A DNA stretch of 64,000 bases from JBBDYG01 sp040901765 (GTDB lineage Bacteria; Planctomycetota; Planctomycetia; Pirellulales; Lacipirellulaceae). The stretch is taken from NCBI GenBank assembly GCA_040901765.1, contig JBBDYG010000075.1, positions 47,674 through 111,673 of the forward strand, read 5' to 3'. Below, in pieces: positions 57,850-64,000 of this stretch; the first letter of the stretch is position 1; the number at the start of each line of letters is the position of its first letter. The notes under the pieces were generated by a model. That model was given only the letters and a program-made list of their open reading frames with translations. It made no database searches and had not been told where the DNA came from. The position numbers and the translations under genes were made by a program.

Positions 57850-58000
57850 GGAACGAGGGCACCTGCGGGCATTAGAACGCGACACGAATAGTACGCGGCC
57901 GCGGGCGGCCGGTTCGCTCAATTATAGCGTTCCCCGCGGCGCACCGCACTACTCTAGGGGCGGCGTCTGGAAAAAGCGGCGGAGCTGCGCGGTACAAATG

Positions 58001-58031
58001 AAAAAACCGCCGGGAGTGCCCTGGCGGTTTT
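58001..58031 (-). terminator. Intrinsic terminator downstream of the DksA-type gene
   Basis: On the minus strand AAAACCGCC pairs with GGCGGTTTT across a loop containing AGGGCACTCCC, followed by TTTTTT. It is about 100 bases after the DksA-type stop; a hairpin repeat lies between. Confidence 0.75.
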
Positions 58032-58040
58032 GGTAGTTTT

Positions 58041-58125
58041 GTCGGTCAGGCTTTCCCGCCTGACATTGCGTTCGCTAGTTGAAAACGCCTGACCAAGCGC
58101 TGGTCAGGCAAAGCCTGACCTACGA
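58041..58125. repeat. Inverted repeat of the GTAGGTCAGGCTTTC family, copy 2
   Basis: GTCAGGCTTTCCCGCCTGAC lies near the left end, and CTGGTCAGGCAAAGCCTGACC near the right end. It is the same family as the copy at 45371-45435 but with a longer middle and an extra CCTGACC pairing. Confidence 0.75.
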
Positions 58126-58130
58126 AGGCG

Positions 58131-58571
58131 TCACATTTCCAGGTCGGAGAAGGAAACATCGGCGTCGGAATAGCCGGTGTCGATGATTCGGCTCCAGTCG
58201 CCGTCGCTGCGACCGCCCATTCCGCCGTTTTCCGCGGCCCGCTGGCATTCGATGCAGCTTGTGGCGTAGGGCAGGGCGTTCAGCCGGGCGAGCGGAATCC
58301 GTTGATTGCAGAAATCGCAGAGGCCGTAGGTGCCTTCCTTAATTCGTTCCAGGGCCACTTCGATGTTGGCCAACTCGCGGCTCTCGACCTCGGCCAATTG
58401 GGAGCTAATTTCGTCCTGGGCGGCATCGAGCGCAGCGTCGACCACGTCACTACCGCTTTGCTCGCGAAGCTGCTTCAGTAGGCTCAAGTCGCCGGCCAGC
58501 GCGCGACGCAAGGCGTCTCGCCGCTTCATGAGCAGATCCTGCATCTTCATCATCGAATCGTTGCGTGCCAT
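58131..58571 (-). CDS. DksA/TraR-type zinc-finger protein
   Basis: The 146-residue protein has a long coiled coil (about 1-80: MQDLLMKRRDALRRALAGDL, then RELANIEVALERIKEGTYG) and a C4 zinc finger with C85, C88, C106 and C109 (LCDFCNQ...SCIECQ). DksA-type proteins bind the RNA polymerase secondary channel and tune transcription with ppGpp. The tip of the coiled coil lacks the paired acidic residues of E. coli DksA (DxxDxA); it has SDVVDAALDA, so they may be replaced. The tail is acidic. AAGGTG lies 8 bases before the ATG. It may be one of several such proteins in the genome. Confidence 0.82.
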   Translation of the reverse strand: MARNDSMMKMQDLLMKRRDALRRALAGDLSLLKQLREQSGSDVVDAALDAAQDEISSQLAEVESRELANIEVALERIKEGTYGLCDFCNQRIPLARLNALPYATSCIECQRAAENGGMGGRSDGDWSRIIDTGYSDADVSFSDLEM

Positions 58572-59054
58572 GGGAGTTCACCTTGCCTCGTAAGATGACC
58601 GTCGAGGATTCCTTCTAGGTTCCGCTTTTCTAGGGTTTCAAGTCCGGGTTTGCGGCGTTTTCGACGCCTTTCAGGACGACTCTGCCAGCATACATGCGGA
58701 AAACCGACGTGTAGCCAGCAATCTAACTATAGTACGCAGTCTCTAACGGTTGGTTTATTTCCAGAGCCGCAAGTTGAGGATTTTCGCGGCCCCGCCGGGA
58801 CCGGCTCAGGCTTGCTCGCTATCCCAACCGATTTTCCAGCAACTCGATAATCGTCAAGATCAGCACGACTCGTTGAGTCCAAGTGGCCGGATTGGCGGTA
58901 ATCCTAATTGCAATCGGACCAATTTTTGACCTGACCCGCGCTAAAAGCTACTTATTCATGTTAAGGGCAGTGACAGATTGCCGGCGGAGAAGGCTCGCGC
59001 CGACACGGCCAAATTGGTCTATCCCCCGCAGGACGCAAATCTAAGCAGGCCGCC
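58572..59054. other. Intergenic region between the divergent DksA-type and FHA-type genes
   Basis: About 480 bases hold the two divergent promoters. No frame of note is open; I looked for tRNA shapes and saw none. A stretch near 58900-58960 is AT-rich and could carry the promoter of the plus-strand gene. Nothing more is supported. Confidence 0.5.
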
Positions 59055-60755
59055 ATGACTAGCAACGACTTCCCGCTGGGATGCATCGACGTACTGGACA
59101 CCCGGCCAAGGGGGCTGTTGCTACGCTTTCCGGACGGGCAACAGCAGCGGCTGGAGATGCCGACGGGCAAGGCGACGCTCGGTGGGGGCGTGGGCTGCGC
59201 CGTTCCAATCCGTTACCCCGGCGTTGGCCCGCTCCACTGCGTGCTGTTCCCCAGTGGGAGCGGCTGGCGCGTGCGACGCTGGTCGTCCGAGACATTGCTC
59301 AACGGCGGCGTGTTCACCGAAGCCGCCATTGAAATCGGTGATCGGCTTCAACTAGGGCCGGTGGAAGTCGAGTTCGTCGACGACGAAGCTGGTGACGCAA
59401 GCGAATCGGACTTCGTGGCTGACACGCCTTCTCCGACGGAGCTTTGCGACTCCGAGCCGACTTTACCGCCCGACGACGAGAACGCTGTTTTTGATTACCT
59501 CCCCGTGGCGAAAGGCGCCGGCGAACCGATACTGCGAAGCCAGCCCGACGAGACTTCTGACGAGCGTTTCAGCCGATTCGACGAATTAGAACGGCTTCTC
59601 GCCGAATGCGCTGCCGAGGGCCAGCAGGCGCATCGCGATGTCCGAGAACTGCGGCAGCAGTTTGAGGATGTTCGGCACGAGTTGGCTCATGCGGAGCAGC
59701 TTCACATAGCGACCCGGGAAGCGGTGGTTGAACTGGGGAGGCAAGTCGCCGACTGCCGGAATACACTCACGATCTCCCAACCGACTCGCCCCAAGGGGTT
59801 TGGGATAAGCCGCCGCGTGTGGCCCGCCAGCCTGCGTGGCCGCCTCGTGGCCCATGCCAACGCGCAACCCAAACCGGCCACCATTCCGAGCGGCACCGAG
59901 CAATTCACGGATTCCAGAACCGAATCGGTTGGCGACTGCGATGGCACAGGATGCGGCGAGGCAGTTTGTTCCGAGATGGCGGAGATGCCGGTCACCAGCG
60001 GAGAAGTCGTCGAATCGGCCGCTCCACCAGAAAAATCGTTTGCGGAACCGGAGTCATTTTTCGACAAGTTTCCGCACCTACTAAAGCAAGAAGAGCCGGC
60101 AAGCGAAGCCGCAGCGCCTTCCAGCCCGGTCGGCGTATCGTATGAGGTGCCGATTGAGTCCCCGCCCGTGGAAAGCCCGCGGGCATCGGGAGGCGATGAC
60201 GACGACTCGATCGAAAGCTACATGAATCGGCTCCTACAACGCGTGCGCGGGGAAGCGAATTCCAGCAAGGCTGCTATCGCACCAACGCCAGCGCCGCGCT
60301 CAGTGACCCTTGAGGATTCACCGGACGAAGTCAGTGTAGCGCCGGAGCAGGCACCGCAGACACCGGCTCGGCCGGTCAGCAACTTGGACGACATCAAGGC
60401 CGCGCCGGCTCCCGAGCGTTCGCACAACATGGCTGCGCTGCGGGACTTGGCCAACCAATCCGCGCGGGGCGCGATCCAGACGTCGAACAGGAGGCAGCAC
60501 CGCGAGAGCGCCAAGTCGAAACTGACCGTGAGTCTGTTCGGCATCGTCTGCGGGATCGTGGTCATGAAGCTGTCGCCGAGCTACACGTCGCCCGAATTCA
60601 TTGGGGGTTTAGTTCCCTTGTTCGCCGGATTGGTCTGGGGCGGGTTCACCACCGTGCTGTTGTTGCGGACCATCCGCGACGGCTCCAAGGATGCCGACGA
60701 GCCAGAGCCGAACGACGGACGGCTTCCACCCGACGTATCGGCCGACGATTTGTAA
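59055..60755 (+). CDS. FHA-like / coiled-coil / two-helix membrane protein
   Basis: The protein has 566 residues. The first 115 form an FHA-like domain (RLEMPTGKATLGGGVGCAV, GPLHCVLF, SSETLLNGGVFTEAA), in which the S-R-x-H and NG motifs are partly replaced, so phosphopeptide binding is doubtful. Then come about 150 acidic residues, a coiled coil (EQLHIATREAVVELGRQVA) and a long low-complexity region. The end has two membrane helices (VSLFGIVCGIVVMKL and FIGGLVPLFAGLVWGGFTTVLL). A GCAGG stretch lies before the ATG. Role unknown; it could link a membrane kinase signal to other partners. Confidence 0.72.
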   Translation: MTSNDFPLGCIDVLDTRPRGLLLRFPDGQQQRLEMPTGKATLGGGVGCAVPIRYPGVGPLHCVLFPSGSGWRVRRWSSETLLNGGVFTEAAIEIGDRLQLGPVEVEFVDDEAGDASESDFVADTPSPTELCDSEPTLPPDDENAVFDYLPVAKGAGEPILRSQPDETSDERFSRFDELERLLAECAAEGQQAHRDVRELRQQFEDVRHELAHAEQLHIATREAVVELGRQVADCRNTLTISQPTRPKGFGISRRVWPASLRGRLVAHANAQPKPATIPSGTEQFTDSRTESVGDCDGTGCGEAVCSEMAEMPVTSGEVVESAAPPEKSFAEPESFFDKFPHLLKQEEPASEAAAPSSPVGVSYEVPIESPPVESPRASGGDDDDSIESYMNRLLQRVRGEANSSKAAIAPTPAPRSVTLEDSPDEVSVAPEQAPQTPARPVSNLDDIKAAPAPERSHNMAALRDLANQSARGAIQTSNRRQHRESAKSKLTVSLFGIVCGIVVMKLSPSYTSPEFIGGLVPLFAGLVWGGFTTVLLLRTIRDGSKDADEPEPNDGRLPPDVSADDL

Positions 60756-60808
60756 GTAGACAGTAGGCAGTAGGCAGTGGACAGTGGACAGTGGACAGTG
60801 GACAGAAG
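60756..60808. repeat. AGTGGAC/AGTAGGC heptamer array
   Basis: Heptamers of the form AGTAGGC and AGTGGAC are repeated about seven times directly after the stop of the FHA-like membrane protein. Same class as the arrays upstream of trpD and cysS. Confidence 0.65.
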
Positions 60809-60930
60809 GCGGTACGCGGTACAAGAAAGTCGGATTGGCTTTGTCCGTACTACCCGCAGCGGTCCGAATTCTCTGCCTTCAACTTTCTGGCTACTGGCTA
60901 CTGGCCACGGGCTACTGCCGGCTTTTGGTC

Positions 60931-61950
60931 CTAAAATCCGCGCGAGGCGCAGACGTCGTCGAAGTCGCGGAGGTGATAGCCGATTTGGGCGTAGTCGAGC
61001 ACTCGGCACAGGGCGCGGAGGGCGACGCCCATGCCATCGGGACCGCTGAAGCCGCCGAATTGGCCGCCCCCCTTTAAGTGCGGCTCCAGGTCGAGGAACA
61101 CGCCAGGAATGCCGCGGCGCTTTAGCTTTTTCTCCAGCATCGGGATCAGCTCGCGGAAATCGACGAATATGCGTTCGTGGCCGCTGTCGCCGCGGTCGGC
61201 GGGCACGAAATTCTTCAGGGTCTCTTCGTCGATGTGCGTGGTGCGACCGGCACCGGGCGGGTGACGGTAGTCCTTCACGTGCATCCACCCCAGGCTCGGC
61301 CGCATTGCCAGGTACTGCTCGAAAACTTCGGCGGTGGAAAACCCCTGACAGGCGATGTTCGCGCCATCGAAGATCGTCACCATCGCCGGGTGATCGACTT
61401 GCCGATGCAACTCGGCCATAAGTTGGCCCGTTTGGCCCACGAGGTTGGCCTCCACCTCCAGCCCCAACGTTAAATCGCTGCGGTGGCACACCTCGGCGAT
61501 CTTGCCAAGCTGATCGACCGCCTGCGGAACGTACTCCCACGGGTCGCTTCCCTTGGGGGGATAGAACGAAAAGCCGCGAATGAGCTTCGTCTCGAAGGCA
61601 TGGGCTAATTCGCATGCCTTCTTGACTTGCTTGTCGAGGTACTGCTTGAACGGCACGTATTTGTTCTTCGTGCCGTCGTCCACGTCCTTGAGCTTGACCT
61701 TGCCGATCGGCGAGCCGATCGAGGTGACGTTCATGCCGTACTCGTCTTCCAGGTGGCGGAGCTTGGTGATTTCGGCCTTCGTAAGCTGCATCACATTCTT
61801 GATGCCGCCGCCCAGGTCGATGAACCGCAAGCTGTAGTACTGCAAGCCAATCGCTGCAAAGGCGGCGAACTGCTCGACGGCCGTCTTATGGTTGGCCGAC
61901 TCGTCGGCGAAGCCCGAGAGGATAACTTGCGGTGCGGAGGAATCGGTCAT
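60931..61950 (-). CDS. Sugar-phosphate isomerase/epimerase-like TIM-barrel protein
   Basis: The 339-residue protein follows the AP-endonuclease-2/xylose isomerase-like fold: LSGFADESANHKTAVEQFAA near the start, QYYSLRFIDLGGG, then GLEVEANLVGQ, TIFDGANIACQG, and metal-binding acidic/histidine residues in LGWMHVKDYRHPP. Such enzymes isomerise or epimerise sugars or inositols in the cytoplasm. The exact substrate is unknown; planctomycetes have many such proteins. The ATG at 61950 is preferred over 61962. It runs away from queF across an inverted repeat. Confidence 0.8.
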   Translation of the reverse strand: MTDSSAPQVILSGFADESANHKTAVEQFAAFAAIGLQYYSLRFIDLGGGIKNVMQLTKAEITKLRHLEDEYGMNVTSIGSPIGKVKLKDVDDGTKNKYVPFKQYLDKQVKKACELAHAFETKLIRGFSFYPPKGSDPWEYVPQAVDQLGKIAEVCHRSDLTLGLEVEANLVGQTGQLMAELHRQVDHPAMVTIFDGANIACQGFSTAEVFEQYLAMRPSLGWMHVKDYRHPPGAGRTTHIDEETLKNFVPADRGDSGHERIFVDFRELIPMLEKKLKRRGIPGVFLDLEPHLKGGGQFGGFSGPDGMGVALRALCRVLDYAQIGYHLRDFDDVCASRGF

Positions 61951-61968
61951 TTTAGAAAGCAAATGTTT

Positions 61969-62050
61969 TCACCACGGAGCCACGGAGGACACGGAGCGAT
62001 AGGCTCCATCAAATCCAATTCGCTCCGCGTTCTCCGTGGCTCCGTGGTGA
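61969..62050. repeat. Inverted repeat of the CACCACGGAG type between queF and the TIM-barrel gene
   Basis: Arms TCACCACGGAGCCACGGAG (61969-61987) and CTCCGTGGCTCCGTGGTGA (62032-62050) are exact complements. Inside are partial copies (ACACGGAGCG and CGCTCCGCG). It lies between two minus-strand genes. Confidence 0.8.
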
Positions 62051-62055
62051 GTTGA

Positions 62056-62412
62056 TTACATTGAGGCGCTGTATTTCGCGGTGACGGTTTCGGTCATGCC
62101 GCCGCGGGCGTTGAACGATGCTTCAAGCTTCATCCATCGCGGCTGAACGACCATCACCAAGTCGTCGAGCACGGTGTTGGTGACGTGTTCGTAATAAATG
62201 CCCTGGTTGCGAAAGCTTTGCAGATAGAACTTGAGGCTCTTCAGCTCGACGCACGTTTTGTTGGGCGTGTAAGTAATCGTCAATGTCCCGAAATCCGGTT
62301 GGCCCGTCTTGGGGCAAACGGAAGTGAACTCCGGCGCAACGATTTCGATTTGGTAATCGCGGTCGGGAAATTGGTTCTCGAAGGTCTCGAGCAAGCTGCG
62401 GAAATCGGACAC
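62056..62412 (-). CDS. queF: NADPH-dependent 7-cyano-7-deazaguanine reductase (type I)
   Basis: The 118-residue protein is the short, unimodular QueF. It reduces preQ0 to preQ1 in the queuosine pathway. The catalytic C33 and D40 are in EFTSVCPKTGQPDFG, and LKSLKFYLQSFRNQGIYYEH is the family signature. It acts as a cytoplasmic multimer. queC lies divergently 179 bases away; the other queuosine genes are not in the window. No preQ1 riboswitch is recognisable in the leader. Confidence 0.95.
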   Translation of the reverse strand: MSDFRSLLETFENQFPDRDYQIEIVAPEFTSVCPKTGQPDFGTLTITYTPNKTCVELKSLKFYLQSFRNQGIYYEHVTNTVLDDLVMVVQPRWMKLEASFNARGGMTETVTAKYSASM

Positions 62413-62590
62413 GGGGCCTCTCCTTTCGATCTCCGACGCATTGTGGCATGATGCGTGAGGTGGGAAAAGGGGATGGAAAGGCAGATGTTAGATGTGAGAA
62501 GGCAGAAGTTGGAGTGTCGCACGCCGTGGGCTCCGGGTTAGCCGCGACGCCCACCACAGCGGGCAGGCTCCGCTTCGGAGGAGCGCTTTC

Positions 62591-63295
62591 ATGGCTGATT
62601 CCAAAACACGCGCTCGGGGCGCGGTCATTCTCCTTTCGGGCGGTCTCGATTCGGCCACGACCGCCGCCATTGCGAGCCACGAGGGATTCGAGCTGTACGC
62701 CCTGAGCATCGACTACGGCCAGCGGCACAGGTTTGAGCTTGCCGCTGCTGCGCGGGTGGCGAATTCGCTCGGCGTGAAGCGACATGAAACGGTGTCGATT
62801 GGCTTGGGCCAATTCGGCGGCAGCGCGCTCACCGCGGCGATCGAAGTGCCACAAGGACGCAGCGGCGACCAGATCGCCGAAGGCATTCCGATTACCTACG
62901 TGCCGGCGAGAAACACCGTGTTCCTGTCGCTCGCGCTGGGGTACGCAGAGTCGCTCGGCGTGGCGGACATCTTCATCGGCGTGAACGCGGTCGATTACAG
63001 CGGTTACCCTGACTGCCGGCCGGAGTTTATCGCGGCGTTCGAGCGGGTGGCAAACCTGGCCACGAAGGCGGGCGTGGAAGGAAGTTTGCAATTCCACGTT
63101 CATACGCCGCTGATCGCCATGACCAAAGCGGAGATCATCCGCATGGGAACGGAGCTGGGCGTCGATTACTCGTTGACGCACACTTGCTACGCGCCGGATG
63201 AGCAGGGCCGCGCTTGCGGCCGGTGTGATGCGTGCCAGTTGCGGCTCGCCGGGTTTGCGGCGGCGGGGGTGGTGGATTTGATTGGGTATCAGTGA
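62591..63295 (+). CDS. queC: 7-cyano-7-deazaguanine synthase
   Basis: The 234-residue protein makes preQ0 from 7-carboxy-7-deazaguanine, ammonia and ATP. The PP-loop SGGLDS (16-21) is in AVILLSGGLDSATTAAI, ALSIDYGQRHRFEL follows, and the C-terminal zinc cluster has four cysteines (HTCYAPDEQGRACGRCDAC). GGAGGAG lies 8 bases before the ATG at 62591. It pairs with queF, which is encoded divergently, for consecutive steps in the pathway. Confidence 0.95.
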   Translation: MADSKTRARGAVILLSGGLDSATTAAIASHEGFELYALSIDYGQRHRFELAAAARVANSLGVKRHETVSIGLGQFGGSALTAAIEVPQGRSGDQIAEGIPITYVPARNTVFLSLALGYAESLGVADIFIGVNAVDYSGYPDCRPEFIAAFERVANLATKAGVEGSLQFHVHTPLIAMTKAEIIRMGTELGVDYSLTHTCYAPDEQGRACGRCDACQLRLAGFAAAGVVDLIGYQ

Positions 63296-64000
63296 CATGG
63301 GGAGAGGGATGGGGATGCGGGGGACAGGGAGGGCGATAACAGATTGATGGAAGCGTCATTAAGGGAGAGTTTTGCCAAGCGAGGCGCGCCGGTGATCGTG
63401 TTGGCAAAAGTCGGTGAGTTTTGCAAGGGAAGGCCGACGATTTTTCGGGGATTTTACGGGATATTCGAGTGCGGCGTCGTGCAAATGTCCTCTCCTTTTA
63501 CTCACATTACGGGTGGCTTTCCTCACCGCACTTTTCGGTTCAGCGGTAGTTTTGCAATGGCACCGTGGCATCCCGTCGCGAACTGGGCGCGCACTGCGAG
63601 CCACGACCACTGCGCAGGGCGACACGGTCAGCGTGGTCGCGCACCTCGTTCCATCGCCATGCCTCTTGCAATCAAGGGCAGGCTCGACGGAAGTGGCACG
63701 GTCCCGGCGCGCGAAGCGCTCGGATGCACGGCTAGGGGGCCGCGCACGGGGTTGTTACGGCGGTGGCCGAATAAGTATACGCATGACCATATATATAGCA
63801 CATGTGGTGGCTCTTTTCTACTAGAAAGTTGGAAGATGTTTGGGGGCGGAGCGGTGACGCATACTGAATTTCGCCTTTGCGCGGCATAAGGGAATACGGA
63901 CAACTATCCGAGGTGGAGCCACGAGGTCTAGATGCTGGTGCATCGGGGCTAGCAGCCCGTTGAACAAGTGTCGTTTTCTAGGCGACGAGCGTGAGGGCTG
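63296..64000. other. Gene-free end of the window
   Basis: The last 700 bases hold a G-rich patch just after queC (63297-63335), an AT-rich patch (about 63770-63840) and no frame with a credible composition. A 181-codon plus-strand frame (63344-63889) has the mixed content of non-coding DNA and no ribosome-binding site. The final bases include CTAGCAGCCCGTTGAAC (63950-63966), which resembles a motif I associate with ends of planctomycete insertion sequences; this is a weak hint only. Confidence 0.5.

Noticed and set aside
58572..59054. Looked for tRNA genes
   Set aside because: No acceptor-stem pairing with a T-loop GTTCRA in proper spacing was found here or in other gaps.
60581..61615. Minus-strand frame of 344 codons overlapping the TIM-barrel gene and the FHA-like membrane gene
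   Set aside because: It runs across two real genes on both strands and through a tandem repeat, so it is a composite shadow.
62413..62590. Looked for a preQ1 riboswitch between queF and queC
   Set aside because: No C-rich loop with a downstream A-rich tail in the expected arrangement is visible, and ribosome-binding sites are not sequestered by an obvious stem.
62123..63298. Minus-strand frame of 391 codons antisense to queC and overlapping queF
   Set aside because: The sense strand is clearly queC, and the frame covers queF in another register. Arginine/histidine/proline-rich content is what a GC-rich antisense frame gives.
63344..63889. Plus-strand frame of 181 codons near the right edge
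   Set aside because: No ribosome-binding site, mixed composition with many cysteines and histidines, and AT-rich and GC-rich patches inside; no recognisable domain.

Overview
The window looks like a chromosomal segment of a planctomycete (Planctomycetota, probably Pirellulales-like). This rests on gene content, not on a search: a giant repeat protein whose N-terminus carries an LEPR-XLL-like motif (LERRRVLSA) and a dockerin-like domain, a zinc-ribbon Ser/Thr kinase fused to WD40-type repeats, several FHA proteins (one with a J-like N-terminus), a lysine-rich histone H1-like protein, a short-cut lipid A gene (lpxB), and many small hairpin repeats in high-GC DNA. No rRNA, tRNA or CRISPR array was found.

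Layout. 1-3.8 kb (minus): a Tad/Flp-type pilus cluster with a short pilin-like protein, a CpaA/TadV-type prepilin peptidase, two TadE-like pseudopilins and a TadG-like protein that runs off the left edge. 4.5-26.4 kb: an ECF sigma factor, an FHA protein, a 2,354-residue surface protein with about 17 repeats of 71 residues, then three tightly packed adaptor genes (GAF-TM-HlyD, secreted HlyD, and a PqqD-like/M50 protease/HlyD fusion), a 1,811-residue kinase and, convergent to it, a TolC-type outer-membrane lipoprotein. I read this block as a candidate dedicated export and surface-display system without an ABC transporter; it is the most interesting part of the window.

27-38 kb (mostly minus): a type II restriction-modification pair, a cupin and a methyltransferase, a J/FHA protein, two paralogous serine hydrolases, a toxin-antitoxin pair placed directly before ruvC-ruvA, cysS (with a duplicated C-terminal segment) and ispF. 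38-47.5 kb (mostly plus): a second putative toxin-antitoxin pair, metK, a 38-residue membrane protein, a UAP1-like nucleotidyltransferase, a CYTH protein, an MFS transporter, lpxB, a site-2 protease, an SGNH hydrolase and the histone-like gene.

47.7-63.3 kb (mixed): an Mrp ATPase, an NtrC-like regulator with degraded motifs coupled to a pseudo-receiver-like protein, PhoD phosphatase, TerC, trpD, a nucleoside hydrolase, small hypotheticals, an HtrA protease, a DksA-type zinc-finger protein, an FHA/coiled-coil membrane protein, a TIM-barrel sugar isomerase-like protein, and divergent queF/queC (preQ1 pathway of queuosine). The last 700 bases carry no gene I can support.

Intergenic DNA is rich in two kinds of small repeats: near-perfect inverted repeats, two of which form families seen twice in the window, and short tandem arrays of 7- or 8-base units seen at six places.
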